A stretch of 64,000 nt of DNA, taken from contig CAMFLR010000007.1 of NCBI GenBank assembly GCA_945957605.1, positions 62,001-126,000 of the forward strand. Direction: 5' to 3'. This DNA is from an uncultured Isosphaeraceae bacterium (lineage in GTDB: Bacteria; Planctomycetota; Planctomycetia; Isosphaerales; Isosphaeraceae). Both the position numbers and the translations under genes were made by a program. Of the stretch, positions 44,971 through 53,408 are shown in pieces. Below the pieces are notes generated by a model, which saw nothing but the letters and a program-made list of their open reading frames with translations, was not told where the DNA came from and searched no databases. Position 1 is the stretch's first letter; every line of letters starts with the position of its first letter.

Positions 44971-46965
44971 TTACTTCGCGCCAATTTTAACGTCGCTCGC
45001 ACCGCCGGCGGAGAACGTTACCGGTACAGTCCAGGTGAAACTCTTCACCGTGCAGAGCGAGTTCGGCAGGCAAACCATCGCCTTGAGCGAGACCTTCACC
45101 TTGAGCGTTTCGCCATCTTTGGGCGTTTCTGCGAGGGGAACCTTCACGGTGAAGGGAGAATGCGGCGGGTCGATTTTGCCGCCCGTTGTCGGGTTCTCAT
45201 TCGAGAGTGCAAGCGGCTTGTCGGGCGTTTCGACGAGGTAAGTCAACGGCGCCTGTTCGTTCAGCTCGTAACCCTTTTCAAGCGTCGGCTTGATCGTGAT
45301 CGTGAACGACTTGCCCGGCGCAACCTGAGCCGCGGGAACGTCCACGGCCGTCGCATTCGCAAACGTCGGTACCTGCTTCACCACCGGCGCTTTAATGCTG
45401 CTTATATCGAGCGTGCGCACCTTCTTGGTTTTGAGCGAAACGACGCGAATCGCATGGTTGTTCGTATCAGCGACATAAAGCTCATCGCCCGCCACGCTCA
45501 GACCGCCCGGTTCGTCGAAGTGAGCGGGATCATCCTTCGTGCCGGGCGCGTGTGAGCCTACAAACGCGTGTACCGATTTGTGTGCGGGATCACAAGTTTT
45601 GATGCGGTTATTGTAAGTGTCGGCGACGTAGAGCTTGCCGCCCCCGAACGCCAGGCCGAGGCAATGCTGCAAACGGACATGGGCGCCAGTGCCGTCGACG
45701 TCACCAAACCCGAACAGTCCGACGCCCACCACCGTTTGCACGCCGGTTTCGATATCCGGACGACCCAGCGCGATTTGCCGAATCCCAGAAACTTCAGAGT
45801 CCGCAATGAAGAGGTGTTTGCCGTCAGTCGCCAGACCGCTCGGCTGCGCGAGCGCCGCTTGAGCTAATGGTCCGTCAACAATGTTCTCACGCCCCGATCC
45901 TGCCCAGGCGCGAACGCTCGAAGTATCGAGGTCGAGTTGCCAGATCTGGTGCGGACCTGCCATTGCGATCGCCAGAATTCGCGTGCCAGGAAGCTGAACG
46001 AGGTCCCATGGACTATTCAAACTCGCCGACTTCCCCGTTCCACTCCTGGTCCCAAAACTCGCCTGTTTGCCGGTGCCAACGACGGTCGACACCGTCTGCG
46101 CCTTGAGGTCGATCGCACGAATTGCGTGGCTTTCCGTATCGGCGACATAAAGGATATCGCCCACCAGGCACATCCCCTGCGGCCGGTTGAACTTAGCCTG
46201 AGCATAGTTGCCGTCGGCCAGTCCTTCCTCGCCGCTTCCCACGGCAGCCTGAAACTTCCCTTCCAAATCCGTAATGACGATGCGGTTGTGGCCGGTGTCA
46301 GACACGAACAGTCGCGAACCAGTCGCGTCTGCCAGTATCTTGCCCGGGAAAAGCAGGCCCGACTTGTGTTCTTTCTCCCGTTCGGCGAAGAACTGAACCG
46401 GAGTTTCGTCGAGGTCGCCCTTTTCTTTGTGAATCTTCACGAGCGTGCCGATGACTTGATCGAGCGCCTCGTATTGCCCTTCGCCTGACTCGGCATAAAC
46501 CGGCTTACCATCGACATCAAGGACAGCGAGCGTTGGCCAGCCGCTGACTCCGAGGCGATTCCAAATGGTCTGATTGCCATCGTTCACAACCGGGTGCTTG
46601 ATGTTGTATTCACGCACTTTCTTGCGAATGTTTTCCGTCTCGCGCTCGGCGGGAAATTTTGCGGTATGAACGCCGATGACGACAATCTGGTTTTTGTACT
46701 TCTCTTCGAGCTTGGCGAGGTCGGGCAAAACGTGGTGGCAATTGATGCAGCAATAGGTCCAGAAGTCGAGCACGATGATCTTGCCACGAAGCTTGTCGAG
46801 GTGAATGGGGCGGTCGGTATTGATCCAGCCAATCCCGCCGTCGAGCGTAATCCGCGGCACCAGCTGCTGGGCCACGAGCGTGCCAGTCTGGCCGATGCAG
46901 ATGGCGAGCGCCAGAACCACTGCCAAACCAGCGGGGCGGCGGGTTGTGTTGCGTAACGAATTCAT
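44971..46965 (-). CDS. Exported thioredoxin-fold + NHL-repeat protein
   Basis: A 664-residue protein. A signal peptide (LAVVLALAICIGQTGTLVA) precedes a thioredoxin-like domain with the active-site stretch FWTYCCINCHHVLPDL (C-C-x-x-C near residue 70) and the cis-Pro in GWPTLAVLDVDG. Four or more NHL-type propeller repeats follow, with NRPQGMCLVGD, LYVADTYNNRI and LYVADTNNHAIRVV (about 210-520). A C-terminal beta domain (about 560-650) contains MVCLPNSLCTVKSF. The NHLRC2-like layout suggests redox or thiol handling in the periplasm. I chose ATG 46965, because the upstream extension is basic and not signal-like. Confidence 0.85.
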   Translation of the reverse strand: MNSLRNTTRRPAGLAVVLALAICIGQTGTLVAQQLVPRITLDGGIGWINTDRPIHLDKLRGKIIVLDFWTYCCINCHHVLPDLAKLEEKYKNQIVVIGVHTAKFPAERETENIRKKVREYNIKHPVVNDGNQTIWNRLGVSGWPTLAVLDVDGKPVYAESGEGQYEALDQVIGTLVKIHKEKGDLDETPVQFFAEREKEHKSGLLFPGKILADATGSRLFVSDTGHNRIVITDLEGKFQAAVGSGEEGLADGNYAQAKFNRPQGMCLVGDILYVADTESHAIRAIDLKAQTVSTVVGTGKQASFGTRSGTGKSASLNSPWDLVQLPGTRILAIAMAGPHQIWQLDLDTSSVRAWAGSGRENIVDGPLAQAALAQPSGLATDGKHLFIADSEVSGIRQIALGRPDIETGVQTVVGVGLFGFGDVDGTGAHVRLQHCLGLAFGGGKLYVADTYNNRIKTCDPAHKSVHAFVGSHAPGTKDDPAHFDEPGGLSVAGDELYVADTNNHAIRVVSLKTKKVRTLDISSIKAPVVKQVPTFANATAVDVPAAQVAPGKSFTITIKPTLEKGYELNEQAPLTYLVETPDKPLALSNENPTTGGKIDPPHSPFTVKVPLAETPKDGETLKVKVSLKAMVCLPNSLCTVKSFTWTVPVTFSAGGASDVKIGAK

Positions 46966-47221
46966 TGCGAAACCTCGACTCCGTGAAAATCGCAAGCGGA
47001 TCGCTCCTGGATAACCCCAAGCGATTGTAGAGGATCGGGCAACGAGCGGCACGCTTTTTCCACACGGCGACGCCTCTCAGCTCCGGCGGCGACTGGCGAG
47101 ATGGCGTCGATTCGATTAAGCTCTGGTCAAGATCGAGTAAAGTTCGATCAAAATGTGGGTTGAGCGACTTCGCCGGGATGTCGCGGCTTCGTTCGCTCCC
47201 CGCTTTCGAGGCCTTGCGGGC

Positions 47222-48223
47222 ATGGACAACTCGCTGATCTGCACGTCGAAACAGACAGACCCCTTCGGTGAGTTGAAAATCTTCGCAGGTCGCGCCAGTC
47301 GCGACCTCGGCACTGCCATCTGCAAAGAGATTGGCATCGCCACCGCCAAGTCCGAAACCAAAATCTTCAGCGAAGGCAACGTCTTCGTCCGCGTGCTCGA
47401 AAATGTGCGCGGGCGTGACGTGTTCGTCGTTCAAGGGACCGAGTTCCCCGTGAACGACAACTTCATGGAACTTCTCTTCTGGATCGACGCCCTCAAACGC
47501 GCGAGCGCCGCGCAGGTGACGGCAGTCATTCCGTTCTTCTCTTACGCCAAGGGCGACAAGAAGGACGAGCCGCGCGTGTCGATTCGTGCCCGAGTCTGCG
47601 CTGATGCCATCGAAGCGGCCGGCGCCGACCGCGTGCTGACGATGGACCTGCACAGCCCGCAAATTCAAGGCTTCTTCAAAGTTCCCGTCGACCACCTTTA
47701 CGCCATGCCGGTGCTCGTCGACTATTTCCGCGCGAAGAAGATCCCCGACCTCGTTGTCGCCTCGCCCGACGTCGGATTCGGCAAGCAGGCGTACAAGTTC
47801 GCCGATATGATGCGTGCGCCTGTGGTCATTGGTAACAAGACGCGTCAGGACCATAACGAACGCGCGGAAGTGCTCGACATCATTGGTTCGGTTCAGGGAA
47901 AGAATGTTTTAATTGTCGACGACTTCACGATTTCGGGCGGCACGCTCATCGAGATGGCAAAGGCTTGTAAAGAGCATGGCGCCAAGGATATTTACGCCTG
48001 CGTCTCTCACGGGGTGCTGACGAAAGGCTCTGTGGCGCGGATCGCTGAAAGCCCGATCAAGGAGTTGGTGATGACCGACACGATCGGTTATCGCTACGAA
48101 CCGCTGAGCTCCAATATTAAGGTTGTGAGTGTGGCTCCGCTTTTCGCCGATGCCATTCTCTCGATCCACCGCCGCGAAAGCGTGAGCCGGCTGTTCAAGG
48201 ACACGCCGCCGGGCGACAGCTGA
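47222..48223 (+). CDS. prs: Ribose-phosphate pyrophosphokinase
   Basis: Makes PRPP from ribose-5-phosphate and ATP, feeding nucleotide synthesis. A 333-residue phosphoribosyltransferase-fold enzyme with KIFAGRASRDLG at the start, ALKRASAAQVTAVIPFF and MDLHSPQIQGFF. The PRPP loop LIVDDFTISGGTLIEMA replaces the more usual DDIIDTGGTI. These changes mark it as a divergent member. I chose ATG 47222, because the 23 upstream residues look non-homologous. It lies in a position to be co-regulated with no visible pathway neighbour. Confidence 0.9.
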   Translation: MDNSLICTSKQTDPFGELKIFAGRASRDLGTAICKEIGIATAKSETKIFSEGNVFVRVLENVRGRDVFVVQGTEFPVNDNFMELLFWIDALKRASAAQVTAVIPFFSYAKGDKKDEPRVSIRARVCADAIEAAGADRVLTMDLHSPQIQGFFKVPVDHLYAMPVLVDYFRAKKIPDLVVASPDVGFGKQAYKFADMMRAPVVIGNKTRQDHNERAEVLDIIGSVQGKNVLIVDDFTISGGTLIEMAKACKEHGAKDIYACVSHGVLTKGSVARIAESPIKELVMTDTIGYRYEPLSSNIKVVSVAPLFADAILSIHRRESVSRLFKDTPPGDS

Positions 48224-48248
48224 TCGGTAGGCTAAAAACCCGGGTTGA

Positions 48249-48276
48249 TTGACTTTCGGCTGAGGTTGCCTAGCAT
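48249..48276 (+). promoter_or_regulatory. Sigma-70-type promoter for the MoxR/VWA pair
   Basis: TTGACT (48249-48254), 16 bases, TAGCAT (48271-48276), about 70 bases before the MoxR ATG. A good match to the consensus for the moxR-like operon. Confidence 0.55.
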
Positions 48277-48348
48277 ACCTCTATTGCTTCGTGCTGCGCG
48301 CGAATGCGGCGTCGGCCAAGGAAAATCGAGACCCTGGAGCCTGCCCCG

Positions 48349-49776
48349 ATGGCGACGGACCGTCCCAAAACACTCGGCGAATTGAAGGCCAGCGGATACA
48401 AAGTTGAGACGGTCAAGGACGAAATGAGGCGCAACCTGATCGACCGAATTCGGTCGAAACAGGCGCTTTTCCCCGACATTCTCGGCTACGAAGAGACCGT
48501 CGTCCCGCAAATTCAAAATGCGATTCTCTCGCGCCACGACATGCTATTTCTTGGCTTGCGCGGTCAGGCCAAAACTCGCATGCTGCGGCAGTTGATTCAC
48601 CTGCTCGACGACGCGATTCCGGTCGTCGAAGGATCCGAGGTGAACGACAACCCTTTTGCGCCGGTCTCGAAGGAGTCGCGCGACAAAATCGTCGCGATGG
48701 GAGATTCCACGCCGATCGCCTGGGTCGGCCGCGCTGATCGTTATCAAGAAAAGCTTGCCACGCCCGACGTGACAATTGCCGATCTCGTCGGCGAAGTCGA
48801 CATGATCAAGCACGCCGAAGGACGCTACCTTTCGAGCGAATTGACCATGCATTTCGGCCTGATTCCGCGGGCCAATCGTGGCATTTTCTGCATGAACGAA
48901 CTGCCCGACCTTTCGCCTAAAATTCAGGTCGGCCTGTTCAACGTGCTTGAAGAACGCGACATTCAGATTCGTGGATTTCCCATTCGTTTGAATCTCGATT
49001 TGTGCATGGTTTTCTCGGCGAATCCGGAAGACTATACGAATCGCGGGCGAATCGTCACTCCCCTCAAAGACCGCATCGGCTCTGTCGTTCGCACGCACTA
49101 TCCGCTGACGCGAGAGCTTGGCATCGCGATCAACGACCAGAACGCGTGGGTCGAGCGCGATGGCTCGCACGTTTTCGTCCCGCAGTTCATCAAGGAAGTC
49201 GTCGAAGAAGTTTCGCGACTGGCACGCTCATCGAGCCATGTTAACCAGGCGTCGGGCGTGTCAGTGCGCATGTCAATTGCGAACCTGGAAAACGTGCTTT
49301 CCAATGCGGAACGTCGGGCCTTGCTGAACGGCGAAAGCTGGATTGTGCCGCGTGTCAGCGACCTGACGCACGTGCTCCCGAGCTCGCGTGGCAAGCTTGA
49401 GCTGACGATGTCGGAAGATGACGGCCATGAAGATAAGCTGATTGGACGACTCGTCGGCGAGGCGGTAAAGAACGTGTTCGACGCCTATTTCGACGTCAAA
49501 GACTTCCGAGCCACAGTCGATTACTTCGAGTCGGGCAAGGGCGTTGAAGTCGGCGATACGTTGTCCGTGAGAGACGTGCTCGATCGCATTGAACGCGTAC
49601 CGAACTTGCGCAAAAAGGCCGAGGAATTGGGGCGAAACATCGCGGGCTCGCTGCCGGGTAATGAAGCACGCGATGCTGTGACGGCAAGCGTTGCCGAGTT
49701 CATTCTCGAAGGCTTGCATGTTCACAACAAGTTGAACAAGTCGAGCAAGACGGGCGGCGCATCATACCGTCGCTGA
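48349..49776 (+). CDS. MoxR-like AAA+ ATPase
   Basis: A 475-residue AAA+ protein of the MoxR/magnesium-chelatase-I group. The Walker A-like loop reads GLRGQAKTRM (about 68-77) with Ala in place of the last Gly. The Walker B-like strand GIFCMNELPDL has Asn before the Glu. VGLFNVLEERDIQIRG and SANPEDYTNRG (sensor-1 Asn) complete the core. MoxR ATPases usually work with VWA proteins to remodel or insert metal into target complexes, and a VWA gene follows 28 bases later. ATG 48349 was chosen over 48304 because homologous sequence begins there. The target of the pair cannot be seen here. Confidence 0.85.
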   Translation: MATDRPKTLGELKASGYKVETVKDEMRRNLIDRIRSKQALFPDILGYEETVVPQIQNAILSRHDMLFLGLRGQAKTRMLRQLIHLLDDAIPVVEGSEVNDNPFAPVSKESRDKIVAMGDSTPIAWVGRADRYQEKLATPDVTIADLVGEVDMIKHAEGRYLSSELTMHFGLIPRANRGIFCMNELPDLSPKIQVGLFNVLEERDIQIRGFPIRLNLDLCMVFSANPEDYTNRGRIVTPLKDRIGSVVRTHYPLTRELGIAINDQNAWVERDGSHVFVPQFIKEVVEEVSRLARSSSHVNQASGVSVRMSIANLENVLSNAERRALLNGESWIVPRVSDLTHVLPSSRGKLELTMSEDDGHEDKLIGRLVGEAVKNVFDAYFDVKDFRATVDYFESGKGVEVGDTLSVRDVLDRIERVPNLRKKAEELGRNIAGSLPGNEARDAVTASVAEFILEGLHVHNKLNKSSKTGGASYRR

Positions 49777-49804
49777 GCGACCTTAGACACGCAAAGAGGC
49801 TCGC

Positions 49805-50941
49805 ATGTCTGTCTTTGAATATAGCAAGTGGGATGGCTCGCAGCAGTTCTCGCCACAGTCGGCCGAGCGTGCGTTCGATCAGCTCACCGAATACATTATG
49901 CAGCACGGAGACCAGGTTCTCCGGAGCCTCGATGATCTCGACGACTCGCCCGAAATCCTGGAGATGATTCAAAAGGAAGGGCTGATCGAAAAGGACGAAG
50001 AAGGGAAGTATCGCGTCAGTCCCAAGGGTATTCGCCGCATCCAATCGTCCGCACTCACCGAGCTGTTCCAGACCTTTCAACGCGATGGTGTCGGCAAGCA
50101 CGACACTGCGCAGAAGGGCGAAGGAACGGTCCGGCTCGAAGATTCGCGTCCCTATGTCTACGGCGATTCGCTTGCGAATATGAACGTCCATGAGACGTTG
50201 AAGAACGCCCTGATTCGCCAGGGCGGCGGCACGCCGATTCGTTTGAAGTCGGAAGACTACGTCATTTACGAAACCGAATATCAAACGCGGTGCGCGACGA
50301 TCGTATTGATCGACATGAGCGGTTCGATGAGCCGTTACGGCAAATACGCCACGACGAAAAAGGTCGCGCTCGCGCTGCAAGCGATGGTTCGAGCGCAGTA
50401 CCCTCAAGATACGCTTCAACTTGTGGGCTTTTATTCGTATGCGAACGTGCTCACAGAACGTCAACTCATCGATTCCGCACCCAAGCCCGTGAGCATGTTC
50501 GATAGCCGGATCAACCTGCGCTTCGACCTCGATCATCTTCCTTCGCGCGTGCCGCAGCACTTCACGAATATCGACGCCGGACTTCGGCTCGCTCGCAATA
50601 TGCTCACAAGGCACGCGGCGGGGAACAAGCAGATCATCGTGATCACCGACGGCGAGCCGACGGCCCACATCGAAGGTCGCGAATTGGTGCTCATCTACCC
50701 GCCCGCCAAGAAAACTGCACAGCACACGCTCGCCGAAGCGCGGCGGTGTGCAGCCGCGGGAATTCGCGTATCGAGCTTCGCGCTCGTGGAAGATTACTTC
50801 TATCTCGGGCTCGTGAACTTCGTCGAGGAGATGGCACGCGTTACCCAGGGCGTCGCGGCGTATTGTGGCGCAGACGACCTGGGCAAATACGTGTTCGATA
50901 GCTTTATTGGCGGCCGGCGCACGCGGCGGACTGCGAACTGA
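49805..50941 (+). CDS. VWA-domain protein partnered with the MoxR ATPase
   Basis: A 378-residue protein with a helical N-terminal half and a C-terminal von Willebrand factor A domain. The MIDAS residues are DMSGSMS near 177-183, Thr in HFTNIDAGL and Asp in VITDGEPT, so metal binding should be intact. No signal peptide or membrane span. Encoded directly after the ATPase, so both are probably one complex. It converges with the cyclase gene, with only ten bases between stop codons. Confidence 0.88.
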   Translation: MSVFEYSKWDGSQQFSPQSAERAFDQLTEYIMQHGDQVLRSLDDLDDSPEILEMIQKEGLIEKDEEGKYRVSPKGIRRIQSSALTELFQTFQRDGVGKHDTAQKGEGTVRLEDSRPYVYGDSLANMNVHETLKNALIRQGGGTPIRLKSEDYVIYETEYQTRCATIVLIDMSGSMSRYGKYATTKKVALALQAMVRAQYPQDTLQLVGFYSYANVLTERQLIDSAPKPVSMFDSRINLRFDLDHLPSRVPQHFTNIDAGLRLARNMLTRHAAGNKQIIVITDGEPTAHIEGRELVLIYPPAKKTAQHTLAEARRCAAAGIRVSSFALVEDYFYLGLVNFVEEMARVTQGVAAYCGADDLGKYVFDSFIGGRRTRRTAN

Positions 50942-50951
50942 GAAAGCTCGC

Positions 50952-52790
50952 TCACTTCGTCGGCAGCGTCCAGACCCTGTCATACGTCGACGGATCGACT
51001 TTCGCATTCACAACGCGCGACAGTAAAATCAGCGACGGCCCATCGTTGGGAAACTCGAGTTGAAGAATGCCGAGCGTGCGTGCGGCTTGCGCCAGATTTT
51101 CGACTTCAAATGCTTCGAGTGCCTGCTCGTAACCCTTGCGCAACGGATCCCAGTTCGCCGTTCCACTGGCGGCAAGCTCGAATACTTCGATTTCCTTATC
51201 GATTCCCACAACGCGAATCCAGCCTAGCCGGCGCGTAGGGAGTTGACCCTGGAATTTCGTGTGCGACGCGCCCGATACCAGCACGCGCGTCTTGAATTGT
51301 TTTGTCGCATTTTGAAGACGTGAAGCCATGTTCACAGTATTGCCTAACGGGCCGTACTTGAACTTCAGCTTCGTGCCCGTGTTTCCCACGCGGGCCGTGC
51401 CGGTGTTGATGCCGATACCCAGGTCGAATCCCTTGTCAATCCGCGTCTTCCAGCGGTCATTGAGCTTGGGAATCACGTCGATCATGTCGATCGCTGCGCG
51501 ACAGGCAAGCAACGCCTGGTCGGGCTGGTCCTGAGGCGCCCCCCACATCGCCATCAACTCGTCGCCAATATAATCGACGAGTACGCCGTTATGGGCGAGC
51601 ACGCAGTCTGAAAGACCGCCCATCACGTCGTTAATCCAGTCCATTGTCGCTTGCGGGCCAAGCTGCTCGCTGATTCGACTGAAGCCGCGGATGTCGGCGA
51701 AAAGCAGGGTCACTTCCTGCTCGCGCGATTGGAGCATGTCGGGGCGTGCAATCAGCTCTTTTGCTAGCTCGGGCGTGAAAAACTGCTCGAAGAGGACCGA
51801 CGCCTCGATCGCCTTCTTTTCCTGCTTCATACGTTCGAGGCCGGCGGCAACGCCATCTGCCATCACCTCGACCAGCATCGCCTCGGCTTCGCTAATCGGA
51901 CCCGAAACGCGGGTGAAGCTGCTATCGATATTGCGATCGCCGTACAGCGCGCCGATCACCTCTCCCGCACGATTGAGAATCGGCGCGGCAACGACGGCCG
52001 ATACGCGCGCCAAGCTTTGCCCCTCGGTCCACCCACTCTCGGGGAGTTCGAAGAACGTAGCTCGCTCTTCAAGCACCCTGCGGAGAACCGAACGGCTTGG
52101 TGGCAGCACCTGATCGACGGTCATACGAGGCGAGGTTTTTGTGGCGTCGATTTTCCAGACGCGATCTTCGTAGCGAAGTACGCGACCGGTATCGAGTCCA
52201 ACGAGGTCGACGAGCGCCATCGCCGCGCGTTCGAGAAACTCAGACGTTCCCGCCGCGGCCTGAAGGACGCCCTGCATCGTTTTGAGCCAGCGGATGACCG
52301 CTTCAGGGCTAAGGCTCCCTTGCTGATTGATGTTCAGCGAGGGGAACTTGACCGATCCCGAGGGTGGACCGGACCCGGGCGGTAAGGTTGCCGAGCCGAG
52401 TTTTTGCAGCGTTTTTTCGGGCTCGGCGGCGAGCGGATGGATGCGGATCGTCTTGCGCCCGAGTGTGAAGACCCAGGGAAGATTGAATTCCTTCTTCTCG
52501 CCGGGCCCAACCTGCTGGCCGTCGTCCGAAATGCGGACGGGCACGGCTGGGCTGATGTTCTCGATGCGAACAGCGTAATCGCCGACAGGAATGAGCTTAA
52601 CGTGGTGGCGCGATACAGAGTCTTCGAGATGGCTGGCGATGATCAGGCGGGTATGGTCGTCCTTGGAAATCCGGTTGAACGGGCCGGGCTCGTTTCTGTC
52701 CTGGCGACCGAGTTCCACTACGCCCTGGAACTCTTCCTCAGCGACGAACCCGCCGGCGTCAAAGATTTTCAGACGTATACCCGCTGACAT
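50952..52790 (-). CDS. FHA-GAF-class III nucleotide cyclase
   Basis: A 612-residue signalling protein. The FHA domain (about 20-125) has the phosphothreonine pocket residues in DSVSRHHVKL. A GAF domain (about 165-320) with VVAAPILNRAGEVIGALYGD follows. The class III cyclase domain (about 345-525) has metal Asp residues in LLFADIRGFS and YIGDELMAMWGA and the transition-state pair in GNTVNMASRLQ. Converts ATP (or GTP) to the cyclic product. The combination could couple Ser/Thr kinase output (FHA reads phosphothreonine) and a small-molecule signal to cAMP. The substrate-specifying residues would need an alignment. Confidence 0.87.
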   Translation of the reverse strand: MSAGIRLKIFDAGGFVAEEEFQGVVELGRQDRNEPGPFNRISKDDHTRLIIASHLEDSVSRHHVKLIPVGDYAVRIENISPAVPVRISDDGQQVGPGEKKEFNLPWVFTLGRKTIRIHPLAAEPEKTLQKLGSATLPPGSGPPSGSVKFPSLNINQQGSLSPEAVIRWLKTMQGVLQAAAGTSEFLERAAMALVDLVGLDTGRVLRYEDRVWKIDATKTSPRMTVDQVLPPSRSVLRRVLEERATFFELPESGWTEGQSLARVSAVVAAPILNRAGEVIGALYGDRNIDSSFTRVSGPISEAEAMLVEVMADGVAAGLERMKQEKKAIEASVLFEQFFTPELAKELIARPDMLQSREQEVTLLFADIRGFSRISEQLGPQATMDWINDVMGGLSDCVLAHNGVLVDYIGDELMAMWGAPQDQPDQALLACRAAIDMIDVIPKLNDRWKTRIDKGFDLGIGINTGTARVGNTGTKLKFKYGPLGNTVNMASRLQNATKQFKTRVLVSGASHTKFQGQLPTRRLGWIRVVGIDKEIEVFELAASGTANWDPLRKGYEQALEAFEVENLAQAARTLGILQLEFPNDGPSLILLSRVVNAKVDPSTYDRVWTLPTK

Positions 52791-52944
52791 GGACAGTCGC
52801 TCCGCGCGTGAATCGATCCTGCTGACCAGGAGTTGAGCTTATTCTAATCGTCACGCTGAATAAACTGTCCATCGAGTTTTTCTTTGGGATCGAAAGCAAC
52901 GTGGTCGCACGCTCGATCCATCGACATCAAGCCGTGCGCAACGT

Positions 52945-53364
52945 CTAGTCGTGCAGGCTGCGCAGGAAAGTCGTCACCGGTTTGGCGGTATCCTGCATGT
53001 ATGTTCCGCCGCCCATCTGGTAACGCCGGCCGTGCGTAAAGCCAAGGTTTACGTTGCTCAGGCCGCGGTAATCCCAGCCAAACGTTCCTTCGTCGGGGCA
53101 GGGGCCCGAACCGCCACGTCTGGCACCGCCGCCCACCATGTAACCATGATGGTGCGTTTCGTCTGTGAATACGGCGTGTTTGGAAATCCAGAACGGGTGG
53201 CCCGCGTCGCAAGCAGTACGCGGCAGCGGCGGCAATTCGCTATGGTGGTGATGTATGCACTCGAGGTGATGGGTATGGTTATGGTCGCCCGCTTTCGCGT
53301 TCGAGCCCATCGCCAGACCGATCACGGCGAGTCCGCTCAAGAGAAGCCAGTTTATAGAACGCAC
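52945..53364 (-). CDS. Small exported His-rich protein
   Basis: A 139-residue protein with a signal peptide (WLLLSGLAVIGLAMGSNAKA). A His/Cys-rich stretch DHNHTHHLECIHHHH at about 27-41 and further His pairs (ETHHHGYM) suggest metal or haem binding. The C-terminus is Gly-rich (GGGARRGGSG). I recognise no family. It starts with GTG 53364, preceded by GAAGGAG. It lies 45 bases after the stop of the GlcG-type gene and probably is co-transcribed with it. Confidence 0.7.
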   Translation of the reverse strand: MRSINWLLLSGLAVIGLAMGSNAKAGDHNHTHHLECIHHHHSELPPLPRTACDAGHPFWISKHAVFTDETHHHGYMVGGGARRGGSGPCPDEGTFGWDYRGLSNVNLGFTHGRRYQMGGGTYMQDTAKPVTTFLRSLHD

Positions 53365-53408
53365 GTATGACGCTCCTTCGCTGGGAATCCGAACGACGAT
53401 GTCGTCGA

